Shown here in pieces: positions 1-64,000 of a DNA stretch of 64,000 nucleotides; positions within the stretch are counted from its first letter, which is position 1, and each line of letters begins with the position of its first letter. Source of the stretch: Puffinus mauretanicus. Taxonomy: Eukaryota; Chordata; Aves; Procellariiformes; Procellariidae. The notes beneath the pieces are model-generated. The model saw nothing but the letters and a program-made list of their open reading frames with translations. It was not told the origin of the DNA and ran no database searches. The stretch lies in the NCBI GenBank assembly GCA_023333565.1, contig JAJKFH010002646.1:1736001-1800000 (forward strand). Reading direction: 5' to 3'. Made by a program: the position numbers and the translations under genes.

Positions 1-184
1 CAAAATCCATGCCATCTTCTGAAAGTAAATAAAAAGCAGATAGATATTTCAGAAAGAAAAAATGAGCACAAGGCAAACACCTTCACCTTAATCCAAGCCC
101 CAGGGATGCAGGACTTGGTAATAAAATGTTCTTTAGCAGCGCTTCACCTCTATAAATCTGAAATCACTTTAAAAGGAGGCCAGT

Positions 185-290
185 ACATTATCTTCATCCT
201 ATAGATGGGGAAGCTAAGCCCTTGGACGTGGAATGAGTTGGCCAAAACCAGACCTGGGTCTGCCTGTATTGGATTAGACCCGTTTAATCC
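185..290 (-). repeat. possible MIR (tRNA-derived SINE) relic
   Basis: The stretch TCATCCTATAGATGGGGAAG, then CTAAG and further on GACCTGGGTCTGCCTG, resembles the reverse complement of MIR (CATTTTACAGATGAGGAAAC followed by a spaced CCAGGTCTG box). The match is diverged with gaps, as expected for an element over 100 million years old. It could be chance similarity. Confidence 0.35.
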
Positions 291-2910
291 AGACAAAAAA
301 AGCTGTCTGTGACTACAACCACCAGACACATCACAGGGAAGTACAAGAAAACCCACATTACATGTGTTGACAAATCTGCCTGTTTACAATATTGTACGCT
401 GCAGAAGTGAGGTTCATGCAATCGGTAAGTTAAATCTTCAGTCCAAAAAAAAAGCCATAGGAAATTATTTTTTCTTTCCTTTTATACGATACAAGTAGGT
501 TATGGAAATGTGTGCTACAAAAAAGATGCAAAAGCTCAGAATTGTAGTTTTAAATTACACCATCAATGTCATGCAAACCACCCTGAAATTAGGGAGCCAC
601 TTAAAGAGCTTAGTTAATCTGCCATGTCTCTGAAAGCTGCAACTCAAAGGACATGAAACCTTGTCTTTAACTATTGAAATGCAAAGAAAGAAAGTCACAG
701 AGAATATAAGGAATTTGTATAACACTGACATGGATAAATTTCAAAACTGGTGTAACACCCAGGGAAATTTGCTCCTTGGTTATCTGAGGCGCAGATAGTG
801 AGATTCAGCTGAAACCAGAGGAAGCTGTGAATGGCTTGCAAGGCTTGTTTTGACTTACAGGGGACTTCAGAATCATCAGGGAGACAGAAAAACCCACTGC
901 TGATCTTGAGAGATCTCACGGAAAACAGCCCCAAACTAGAAATGAAACTAAATATTTATTAACACCCAAGTCTAATCAAACTAAAAAACACCCTCTCGCA
1001 TGGAAATAGCAGAGGAAGACACCTGTCCGATAACACCTTTCCGTCAGATGCAATTTTAATCCATTTTTATTTTGCATTTTTCCATTGGTTAGAAGTCATA
1101 CTATCATCATAAGTCTCCCCTGAGTGAGCTGAAGGGGTTCAGCAGTACACCTTAGCACTCCGATTAGGATTTCTACTGAATAGTGTGTCAAAAGGATGAC
1201 ATTTTACATAGCTGCATGATTATCTTAAAATTAGAATTTTAAGAACTGTTGTAGTTAGATAGGATCTAAGATTTGTTGGAACTATAAATTTAAATTAATT
1301 GACATCACTTAAAAGTACACAACCATTTTATTTTAATCTTAATTATTGTTAATGCACTTATTAAGAGCCTTCTGCTAAGGCTGACCACTTGTACTTCATA
1401 ATAAAGAGAATACCAAAAGTCTTACCTGGCATTAAAGAGCTGCCATGGACATGAATGCTCTACGCGTGGATATTAAAGACAATTCCTATCACGCTATATG
1501 ATAGTAAGAATACATAGAGATAATGGCTGACCTTGGGTGTGTCATTTAAACTGAAGATTCAGACATGATCTCACATCATCAGAGTTGTAAGGACAACATG
1601 GCTCATTACAAATTATCCTTTAGAGAGCAAGTAATTATGTCCTGCCTAGCACTAGACTATTATTAAATGTGCTGTATTAACACAACAACATTAAATAGAG
1701 CTCCGAGTCTAAATTATCCTGACACACAAAGTATTCAAGTGTTACATTCAAGTGTTACCTTACTTCAATAATCTGCATGTTCCAGGTCATTTCTGCAACT
1801 GGTCTGATTAAGAAAGGCCCTTTCTGCACAGTATCCAAGAACATGAGCAGGGTCTAGCAATGTACTAAAGCTATTAGCATGAAGCAGCAGTTTTTACATG
1901 ACTTGAAGTTTTTCTTGCCTTTCCTGCAATAGGAAAGGTACATACCACTCCAAACGATAGGCTCTGACCTGCACTTTCTGAGGAACAGAAGCAGTTCTAC
2001 TGCTCCATGCACTTACTCCTGTCTTCACAGTAACAGGTACTGAAATTTGAAAAAAAAGCAGTGCTTGTTAAATAACGATCCTCCTTAGTAGACTCAACAT
2101 CACATATAACATATACTTACACATACTTTTCTTTTTTTAGCCTAGAACCTCTCTGCTTTCTTCTTTATTCGCTATTTTATAGTACTCAGTGACATGCTTC
2201 ATACTTTTCAGAAGACAAATACCTCCCCCAAAGACTTGCAGTGCATACTGGGACTCTGCAAAGGAGTAAAGCCTGAAAACAGACCATCCTTCTGCACTTC
2301 AAAGGCCCTAGAAAAATCTGGCAGACGAGTGACATTAAAGAACACAAAATGAAGATTCAGAAGCAAGAAATGAGTTATGGAAAGTAGATCTTGATCTTGC
2401 AGTCAAACAAATGGACATTGTGTAGATAATTTCCAGAAATGAGACATAGGACTTGTCTTAGAGTTTCTAACAGTTCTTTTTATTATTAAACTGGCTTTAA
2501 GTCTGTCCTGTGATTTTTATATGATCAATCTTTTCCTTTTTCTCTCTGTAACTTCTGCACCCGTTACCTAGCTGGACTTTTTGTTCTATGACCTTCTCCT
2601 TTCACTTTCTAAATAAAAAGATCATTTCATATTCAGTAAATTAAATACATGGCTTTCAACGTACGTCTCGGAACAGTATGCTTTTCTTCAAGAAAAAGAA
2701 ATACGGTTTCCAGATAAAACATCAGAATGAAATAAAAACAGAAACAATGCGCCTTTGGGGAGTAAGAAAACACTCCAGGGCTGATTGTATTTGCCAGAAC
2801 GTTGAACATGGACTCATCAGATTGATTAAGTCTGTCATAACAGCAGATCATTAAGCCATAAAAGAGAAAATTCAATATACTTTCTAGAGAGAGAAGTCTA
2901 TTTTTAAACA

Positions 2911-2954
2911 ATCAAAATAATATTAATAATCAAAATAATAATAATAATCAAAAT
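2911..2954. repeat. AT-rich simple repeat (AATAATCAA-like)
   Basis: Imperfect repeats of ATCAAAATAAT and AAT triplets, all A/T apart from isolated C. No sign of function. Confidence 0.8.
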
Positions 2955-5900
2955 AGAAAATCCCTGTTGCTTTACTGTACTAGTATTTTGAGCAGGACTT
3001 TGATGTCAAAGATGCTGTAGTAATAAAAGCACAGGCATTGCAATGTTAATTTTTCTTTTTTACTACATGACACATCTATCTGGGCCCGAGTCAGTAGAGA
3101 CAAATAAGCCAGGTGAGGAGTAACCAGTGCCATACAGCACAACAGGGAAAGGAAACAGCTGAGGGGCAAAGGACCAACAGAGATTCTGTATGGAGAGAAA
3201 AACTCTTGTTGAAAACCAATGCAGTTACAAGGGAGTTTCCACAAAAACTTCCCTATTCCGTGTAAACCTGATCTGGAGGGAATTCCAGAGTCAGCCTAAA
3301 GCGAGGCAGTAAAAAGTTGAAGCAAGCTAGCAAGCTGGAGGGAATCCCAGACAGTCGGATGCCTGTGCAGAGAGATACTGTTCTCTTGCACACACTGCAT
3401 ACGGCCATGCAGCTCTTCAAGAGCTGCAAATTCTTGGAGTCAGAGTTCATATTCTCCTCACATCACACTTCCTGTACAGTATAACTGCAAGTTTTCTACA
3501 CAAAACAAGGAAAACATCACAGCAACCATCTCTGACTTCATGCTTCGAGAGGCAGCCACCCAGAAGATTTTTTTAGCTGCCAGATGTAGTCACTGCCCTG
3601 TGAACACATCCAAGTATGTTTCTCCTCAAGTGATCGATCGCAGCAGGGGTGAAGGAAGAGATTTTTTTTTTTCTTTTTTACAGCAAATCGGTTTTACCAT
3701 TTCTTGAGTATCAAGTGGCTGAGGAGAAACATGTTTTCCTGCAGATATGAGCTCAGCTTACGAGCTATGGACATTCTTTTATTGATAAAAGACTCCCTGG
3801 TCACTAAAAATATCCAGCTTTTGAAGTAGAAATTACGCTTCTTCAGCATCTCTGGACTTCAGAGAAACTCAGAAGCCAGTATGATTTGCTATGACCTCAC
3901 CCCCACCAGTCTCCCCCAGTATGAAATTATCTTGAAGGAGAAAAAGTAAAATGAAAGTATTTAAAACATTTCTCCTCAACATTTCCACTTCTCTGAGGAA
4001 GATTCTACTACGACAAAAATAAGTAGCATTGGCAGGACCACTGCAGACTTTCAAACAGGTAAGATCTAACATGCAATTATTAATTGCTCCTCATCATAAG
4101 GGACACTGAAAAGATACACACTGATTTAGTTACACCAGTATTTAAATAGTACTACAGAAAAGAGAAGGCAAAACCATCTCAAAAGCTATGTATATATAGA
4201 TTCTCTTTTGTCTGCAACAGTCTGATGCTTGCAATTCATCAGCTAGTCTTTAACCTGCACTCTCTGCAAGTTCATGATTTCATTGGGGTGAAAAAGTGGG
4301 CTACATGAATCACAATTCCTGTTGTTGAAGAGCTAAAATTAAGATTTGTTCCATGTGAAGCCAAGATCAAAAACTGTCCCAGCTTTAGTGTCTATCCTGT
4401 CGTTTACCCAGTCAACAAAACGTTTTTAAGCTTCAAGCTACTTTTAAGCTTTTAAGCTACCTTTTGTACAGTAGCACATGAAACTGTAATAACAATGGAG
4501 CTCAGCTGTTCCTCTTTGTATTTTCTTTTCATATTTCTCCCTAATCCTTCAAATTTATGATTTTGCAACTGATTTTACATCTGATTATTGCTCTTCTTCT
4601 TGGCTAGATATCAAGGACTACTGATACCTAAGGCTGGTATTCTTACTCTCAAAGCCTGAGTGAGCCAAATGCATGACTCACAAAGTTCCATCTAACAGTC
4701 TCTCTGTTCAAAAAGCCCAATCTTAGAATGAGATAAATTGAAATGAAAAGACTCAGGCTGAAACATACACATAGCCTTAAATAGCTTAAAATATGCCGTG
4801 AGCTTGGAAAATGCAAAGCATTTAATTTTTAAGATCTCTTCCATGCTTCCATCGGAACCATATGGAGCTTCCATTTCCTTTATATTCTATACCCACACTA
4901 CCTACACTATAAGCCACGCTAGAATATAGTGGCCAAATACATGCAGTAGTTTAAAACATAATTGTATATATGTATATTAGCTCTACAGTATGGTGGTTTT
5001 TTTCTGAGCTTACACAATTACGACTGACAGCAAAGCTCACTGAAATGTATTTAGTCATTTGCATCCATCTATTTAACTTATAGTTACCTCCCAGGTACTC
5101 ATTTGTATTTACAATTACAATGCAGATGTACTAATAAGTCTCAAGAAAACAAGATTCCCATGTGCTGGGATGTCACTAGATGATGCCACTTCATAAAAGA
5201 TGGAGATCCCTTTCTAGTTTTAAGAATTTCTGTCTTAATTTTCAGAAGTGCAAACACACCACAATCTTTCAATTTCAGTGTATTTCAAACGCTCGGCACC
5301 TATACAAATTAAACTGCATTATCTGGGATGTCATAATGTCAATAATTCATCTAATACCAGGTGTTCAGTCTCTGCAAGGAAGTAAAGGAAGAACCAAGAA
5401 ACTGGAAAAAAAATTTCCTACCTCTAGTATCTCATCTCTCCAGCCAAGTTGCTGTACAGAAAGTAGAAGTCATTGAAAATGCAGCCTCACCTATAAATCT
5501 TGCTCCTTTTATACTTTTTAACCATCTCGTGAGTGACACTGTAACTGTTTGCTTCACGGGCCCGGCAGTAAGTGCTCAACCTGTAAGAATACATGACTCA
5601 TGCCACTCGTGGGGCAAGCCCACAACAGTTATCGATCAGACTTCCAATTGCAGTGACCCTACAAGGCTGTCAAACATTTAATACCCATTTTGGGAATTAT
5701 AAGCTATGATCTTGTTACTCCTATGTACATAGTATTTTCAACTATGGTTTAGAGAGTCTTGTCCCTAACAACTTCTGCATCGCATAAGGATTCTTTTTAT
5801 AGTATCAATACATTCTGTGCTGTATAGTTTGTGTTGTAAAGCACAAATTAATGTAATGTATTATGTTCAAATATACATATAGTTTGTATACTAACATTAA

Positions 5901-6991
5901 AAAGGTTTATCAAAGCAGAATTAAAATTGAGCTTTGAAAACTAACTCTAAACTTTCTGATTTTCAAAGGCTGGAGCTTGTTGGGGGTTTTTTGCATATTT
6001 TAACACTTTGTTGAATTTGTTTGTGGAGCAGTATTTTTCTTTTTAATCAAAGAAGAAAAATATGAGGAAACCCTTAGTATAGTTGTAGCTTCCCTGATAC
6101 AGATGTTATTTCATGTAACGTGAAGTTACTATGACTTCCTCTCTTTTTTTTTGATTGAAGATATGAGAACTAGAGCTGGGCAGGAATTTTCCTACACAAA
6201 GTACATTGCTGAAAAATTCTCATTAATTAAAAACAACACTGTGAATTCATTTCTTAAATGTCTAACTTTTGTACACTCAAGTAAGAGACAGTCACCCTCT
6301 CTACCCTTTATAGTCAATGACGAGACACAAACGATCCAGAAAGTGATTCACCTCCTCCTAACACAGGCCCTTCCAGATGGTAATTCAGCTCACCCCGGAC
6401 AGACACCTGTCTGAGAACAAGACAAACCACCTTCAGGAATGTGTTTCTCACCACTGGCTATCAAGGGTAGACAGGGTGACTGACTCATAGCTCAAGATTT
6501 TCTTAAGTCTGTGATAGAAATCCCATCTAAACTGTTTGCTGGAACACAGCGGTTAAGGTTAACTTTTCAGGTTCTGCCATTCTCTGCCAGCCAAGGACTG
6601 GAGGTACCACGTTATCTGACCCCGTCTGGGGAGCCAGCTTTGAAGAGTTGAGTTTCAGAAACATTATTGAAATGTCCATTTCCCAGGAAGTTTTATATAT
6701 TTTTTTTTTTCTTAAGAGCATGAAAACATCTGAAGCACCAAGGTTTCTTATGAATCAGAAATTCTCAAACGCAACAACTCTAACTGGAACGTTGTTTATT
6801 TCTGGACTTTGATATTTTGAGGATGAGACATTAGAAAAACACAGCTATTTTAACACGTGGTTTCAATCCAGTTAATAACTTTGCACCTGATACATTCTCC
6901 CCCATTAAGTCAAATTTATGCTAATACTGTCCTGATTAGCAAATACTATTTAAAGCTGGTTTATGGGATGATTTCTGAAAAAGGTAGATGT

Positions 6992-7040
6992 CTAGATTCA
7001 GTGAATTTCAGCCAGGAAGACTAGATTCAGTGAATTTCAG
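6992..7040 (+). repeat. 20-bp direct repeat, period 29
   Basis: CTAGATTCAGTGAATTTCAG occurs at 6992-7011 and again at 7021-7040 with a 9-bp spacer. It looks like a recent local tandem duplication. Confidence 0.9.
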
Positions 7041-10000
7041 CTATCAGGTTTATAAGACAACATGAACTTCACAAGTTATCTATAGGTATCCCTGCAAAAC
7101 AGTGGAATAGCCTACAGGATGACAAGTAGTGACAGCTAGGGAGAGGTCTTTTCTGTACTGGGTAAATCTGTGCTTTTACTGAACATGACACAATCTCTAG
7201 CATTGGAAACTGCAGAACTCCAAACAGAACTATATGCAGAACTGTATTTAAGAAAATTCAGTTAGCCACATGAAACTCACTCGATTCTGAAGATACAGGT
7301 CTTGAAACACACGAGTATGTACTTAAACAATTCCACAACTGGATTGTATAGGCTGTGCTGTGCCAGGCTTAATGAAAGGTGAAGCAAAAGGCACCAAGCT
7401 GACAGGCTCAGCATGACAACTGTGTATCTTCTCCTTCTGAAGGAGCCTTAGGTAGCGACACCTCTGTCCTCTCTCCATTATATTTCACAGCATGGTGTGG
7501 GCAGACCTTAACTCATTCTATAAATCACACTGTATCCTGACAGACAACTTCTCTTGCTTTTTTTTTCCCTCTGAAAAATGCTTCAGGCAACAACTTCGCA
7601 TCTACAACACTCAGCGGCTCTTTAGGATCTAGAAGAAGCAGCAAAGGCACAGAAGGGATACATTTTTGTCTTCCTTAGATTCATTTGAGCTCTCAGGGAA
7701 ATACCTAATAATACATTTACAGCATGCTGTTTTCAAAGCAGTATCTATTAAAATATTAATAACCTATTCATCTCAGCCCTATAGTGAAGCAGGTGATTTC
7801 ATATTTCTACTACTTTACAGAAGCATGGATAAGTACTTCGAAGGAAAGAATAATTTTCAGAGCTGAACACAAGAAGCACATCTTCATGCTCGACAGTTAT
7901 AAGAGGATATCCCACATCAATCCACCCAAGCACGCACACAAAGCAGGAAATATGCAATCAGGACATCTAGTTTTAAGGCACTAAGGGCCAAAGCACACAC
8001 CAAACAACACACTTTGCACTTGTGTAGGCTTTTTCAAGCACAGGAACTGGATCAATAGCCACTTTTCATGGAAGTATCATAATATTAATTTTAGAATCAG
8101 AGAAACTGATGCACATTAAGCTGATTGCTAAAAGCTATTTGATACCTTCCGGCACTATGGTAGAGCGTTTCAGACAATATGTAATTTACAGGTCAAGTCT
8201 GTCACAACATACAAAAGCAACTACTATTTTCTACTAAAATGGCACCACTGCTGCCGCAGTCCTTTGATACAAGAACCCAGAAAGAGCTTACCTAGCGTAT
8301 GAGAGGCAAGTTCATCTCCTTTTCTTTCTCAGGCAATTCCCACCCACAGCTCTTGGCTTTCTGAAAAGCATTCTGTTCCTCAGAGCTCTGGGATGACGGC
8401 AAGGAGCAGAGGTATTCGGTGCCCTTCTACCTGAAGCTGGTTTTCTCTACAAAAGATCCAATAATTACAGACATTTTGGGCTAGAAAAGGAAAACAATTG
8501 TATGCTTGTAGGTAAACTATTCAGCTAGAAGAAGTCAGTCCTGTTTAATGTCATGTTTAAGCAGCCAGGACTACTGCACCCTAATAATTGAGCCCCTAGC
8601 CCAGTATGGCTAATATCAGGCTACATTAACATTTGTTTTACACTCCTGGTGCAGTAAGTCTTTGGATTTAGGCACTGCGGTAAGGCAGCTGGAGCTCAAC
8701 TTTGTTGTGTCATTCTGTATTATGAGTTTTAACCCTTAATGCCTGCCTCCAAGTAGGATGCTAAACCATCTCTTGGAATTATACATCAATACCATGTCCT
8801 CATTTTGCAGCCTCATACCCAGTAACTCACTGGCCAGGCCACTCTCCCAGCCTATGGGGAGACCTTACCTCCCTACTTTATTTGAGGGTTATCTAAACAC
8901 TTTCTCCCATGTTAGGTGCTAGCTTAACTACTAATTAACTTGATGTGCAGTATTCTCAGTTCTTTCTGTTGTACCTCTTCCAAACTTAGGGGATAATTAG
9001 TTAACCATTGGATCTGAGAAAAAGAAAGATACAGAGCATGATTCAGTAATTTAATGGCTGAGCGAGAAAAGACCTAAATTTCCATCTGCCTCACTTAAGT
9101 ATTTTACAGGCTATATATAGGCTTCAGCTCTTTCCAGAAGAGTTAGATTAGAGAGAAAAAAACAAAGCAAGCTAGGAATGAGCTGACAAAAAAGGATGTT
9201 ACTGAAGAACAGGCTCAAGAGTACTCCGCTGAGGCAAAGGGACCTAACACAAAATGGAGAAAGGGGAAACTGGAAAGAGACATGGTGCTTAAGGGGGGGA
9301 AAGTGTAGAGGTGCGCAGCCTTGGTCACAGAAGTCCAGCCCGGGCTACGCTTTCTGCAGGTACTTTGGGTCGAACTCACAGAGCAGCCCCGGGATGCAGT
9401 GCTGCCGTCCTCAGAGCCTCACACCAGCTCAGCGGGAGTGAAAAAGCACCAGAGCTCCTCATTGTAAGGTCTCTCCTGCCCCTATGCTTTTTTACAGACA
9501 GAAACACGTACTCTTGAAGAAAAGTTCAGAGGGCAAATTAATGCAACAGCAACGCCCATTCAATCAGGAGCCTGCAACAGCTTTTCGTCTTCCAGGCACT
9601 GGCCTGGAGAGAGACGCCTGCCCCAAGGACACGGGACTACATAATACCACCACCACCGGCGGATCACTAGGCCATGCATTTTGGGGTATTTACCACCTGT
9701 GGGTTGCCACCTGGAGAGGGACAGACTACCAGATACCTCATGGTCTACGGGCAAAATAATTGCTTTACGCAGCAGAAGGCGCAGATCCACCTTGCCACAG
9801 AGGAAGCGCTGAACGCAGGCCGACCGCACCGAGGGCAGGTGCGCTACCGCTGCCGCAGAGGGACAGGCGCCATGTTGTGGGGAGCCTGACCCAGACAGGG
9901 CTTCCCGCCCCGGCGACGCAGCGGGACAAGCCGAAGACGGGCGGGTTCAGGCCAGCAGGGCCCGAGGGCTGTGCCACCGGCCCTCACAGCGAGCCCCGGG

Positions 10001-10180
10001 GCTGCGAGAAGGGCCCCAACGCCCGAACCGCTGGGCGGCACAGGGACAGGAACAACGCAGCTGCCCGGGGAAGAAAGCCCCACGGCTCCCGGGCTCCGTG
10101 CCCGGCACCCGGCGCTGCCCTCGCCGCACGGGCCCTGCCACCCGCCTCACGGACCAGCCCCGGCCGACCGCCGGCAGCCG

Positions 10181-10217
10181 CGGGGCGGGGCGGGGCGGGG
10201 CGGGGCGGGGCGGGGCG
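10181..10217 (+). repeat. (CGGGG)7 tandem repeat, GC-box array
   Basis: Seven perfect CGGGG units are followed by CG. On the + strand this gives seven runs of four G separated by single C, a strong candidate for G-quadruplex formation, and it overlaps repeated Sp1/KLF sites. It lies about 0.55 kb upstream of the start codon, inside the CpG island. The copy number is likely to vary and to be hard to sequence. Confidence 0.9.
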
Positions 10218-10542
10218 TCCCTCAGCCCGCCCTCGGAGCCGCCCCGCCCGCACAGGTGAGACGGCTCGCGCCGAGCCCCGCCCTCCCCCCCGGGCGCTAC
10301 CTGGCGGGCGGGGTCACCCGCCGGCGGATGGATACCACCTGCCCTCGCGAGGTGGCCCTTACTGCCAGACATCCCTCTGTGCCCTTCCAAAGCCAAGTCC
10401 GGGCGGGGCGCCGGCGCCACCCTTTGGAAAGCCCCACGAGGAAGGGCGGCGCGTCGGCGCGGCATTAGGACCCGGCGGACTATTTTTCAGCTCCGGCGCG
10501 GGGCTACCTTGGCAGGGGCGGGCGTGCGCGCGCGAGGACGAG

Positions 10543-10560
10543 CGAACGAACGAACGAACG
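10543..10560 (+). repeat. (CGAA)4 microsatellite in the SMAP1 leader region
   Basis: Four perfect CGAA units followed by CG lie about 190 nt upstream of the start codon, possibly within the 5' UTR. Confidence 0.85.
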
Positions 10561-10740
10561 GAGCGGGGAGGGAGGCGGATGCGTCTGCGGCCGTAAGTAG
10601 TTCCGGTTGAGGAAGTCGGCGCTCGCGGCAGCCGGTTCCCGTGGCTGCGCCAGGGCAGGAGCGCCGCGTCCCGAGCGGTGCCGAGCCCGCCCCGGCCCCG
10701 CTCCAGCCCCAGCCGCCACCCGTCCGCCGGCAGCCGCCCG

Positions 10741-10749
10741 CCCGCCGCC

Positions 10750-10753
<4 letters not shown>
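10741..10753 (+). promoter_or_regulatory. SMAP1: Kozak context of the SMAP1 start codon
   Basis: The sequence GCCGCCATGG has G at -3 and G at +4. It fixes the start at 10750, supported by the MATRSCREKAQK N-terminus shared with mammalian SMAP1. Confidence 0.9.
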
Positions 10754-62910
<52,157 letters not shown>

Positions 62911-64000
62911 GTAAGAATAGTTTATTTTTTCCAGTTATTTAAAAATTACACATAGTATTAAACATGTAGAAAGATTTGAAAAAAAAAAAAGAAATTTTTA
63001 ATGTGCGTGTGTATATGTGTGTATATACGTGTGTGTGTGTATGTATGAATAGTAATCCGGATAATCCATATGAATGGTTTACTTGTGCTGTTGCTTGCAT
63101 ACGGAGGTTGGTTGACCATACGATGAGGAATGTGTTTGGGGGAAGAGGGAAGTGATTTAAGATTTGTTAAGATTTAAACTCAGATAATGAAGGTTTTTAA
63201 GATGTACCATTGCTATTCTTGCACAGAAAATTTTCAATTTTATTGAGCACTGTATGGTCACTTAATACTGTCTTTCGTAAATGAATCCATTTTAAACATA
63301 AGTGTATAATTTACAAAATTGAATTAATAACTCTAGGTAACTTGAAAATACTCAACTAGATCATGTCACAAAACATGACAGACAAACCAGTTAAGGTGCT
63401 TCTTTACTTAGCTATATTAAAGCATAATGAGCAGCCTTAGCAACGTAGGTACAATTAAATCATGTACACTTCTGTATAGAGTTAATATTAATCAACAATG
63501 GAATGGGTAATTTAAGTATTAAATGCAATAATTTCTCCTAAGACAGATGTCCTCTCTCAGATGATGTGAATCCATTAGTATGTTCTGATCTGCAGTGTAG
63601 TCCACAGAATGCATTGGAGTCTCCATCTGTCAGTTTATTCCCCAATAGTGCTGTGTTACAATTATGAAAAATGTTGTGTATTCATACATTATGATTGCAG
63701 ATGTATTTCTAGTTCAGTTTTCAAATAGAAGTTGTTTATTTTGCATAATAAAACAAAATACAAAAATATGTGCACACTTGGAGGGGAAAAAAGCCCCTCC
63801 CTAGTACAAATATCTTTTTTATGGAATTGCAAAGCAGTTTTGGAATAAGTTAGTACAGAAGCAAACTTTCTTGTGACAATTTGCGCAGCTTCACTTAGCT
63901 AGTGGAAAAGGATATCCTTATTCATATGGTAGGGGGTTAAAGCATATTTATGGATGACAATAAAGTTATTAGAATTGTTGATTATTGAAATTTTACAAGG
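62911..64000 (+). other. SMAP1: SMAP1 intron 6 (left part only)
   Basis: Begins GTAAGA after exon 6 and runs off the window. It contains a short TG/TA microsatellite at 63002-63046 and no further exon. Confidence 0.88.
63002..63046. repeat. TG/TA microsatellite in intron 6
   Basis: Alternating TGTG and TATA units with a few interruptions, about 45 bp, probably length-variable. Confidence 0.85.

Larger units (their letters stand above)
1..9779. other. Intergenic DNA upstream of SMAP1
   Basis: AT-rich sequence. Open frames are under 110 codons, scattered on both strands, and none resembles a known protein. In mammals the next gene upstream is SDHAF4; I looked for its conserved C-terminal motif and did not find it. 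The contents I can name are a MIR-like relic near 185-290, an AT-rich simple repeat at 2911-2954 and a 20-bp direct repeat at 6992-7040. Regulatory elements may be present but cannot be recognised from one sequence. Confidence 0.7.

Noticed and set aside
1..9779. SDHAF4 or another upstream gene
   Set aside because: SDHAF4 is the expected neighbour, but its conserved C-terminal motif was not found on either strand and no other exon was recognised.

Overview
This window is vertebrate nuclear DNA, almost certainly from a bird outside the chicken lineage. Three things support this. A multi-exon gene with GT-AG introns encodes the N-terminal part of SMAP1, a small ArfGAP. Several insertions belong to the CR1 LINE family typical of birds and reptiles. 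Four LTR copies belong to one endogenous-retrovirus family that I recognise from neoavian genomes. The species call is inference from repeat content, not from a search.

Layout. Bases 1 to about 9,780 are AT-rich intergenic DNA without a gene I can support; there is one weak MIR-like relic near 185-290. A CpG island at about 9,780-11,190 holds the SMAP1 promoter and first exon, with the start codon at 10,750 in a strong Kozak context. The rest of the window is SMAP1 on the + strand. Coding exons are 10,750-10,867, 37,823-37,956, 38,662-38,747, 42,640-42,715, 59,116-59,193 and 62,830-62,910. Together they give 191 codons of an expected total near 460; the gene runs off the right edge in intron 6.

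Intron 1 (27 kb) carries most of the repeats. It has a 2.5-kb decayed CR1 copy (19.2-21.8 kb), two short CR1 3' ends and four LTRs of one family near 23.9, 26.1, 32.8 and 36.1 kb, oriented + - - +. The third LTR still has a perfect 5-bp target-site duplication and is a solo LTR. A T-rich block at 12.6-18.8 kb reads on the minus strand as possible remnants of a decayed coding sequence, but I could not identify it and the support is weak. Intron 4 (16.4 kb) has another CR1 copy on the minus strand at 51.4-52.3 kb.

Function. SMAP1 is an Arf6-directed GTPase-activating protein acting in clathrin-dependent endocytosis. The window encodes the complete ArfGAP zinc-finger domain (exons 1-4), an in-frame 26-codon segment that corresponds to the alternatively spliced segment of mammalian SMAP1 (exon 5), and the lysine/glutamate-rich segment (exon 6). 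The clathrin-binding part lies beyond the window. I found no operon-like or defence system, CRISPR array, rRNA or convincing tRNA. The points most worth checking are a Thr at ArfGAP position 48 where mammalian SMAP1 has Ile, a competing in-frame splice donor after exon 1, and the LTR cluster in intron 1.
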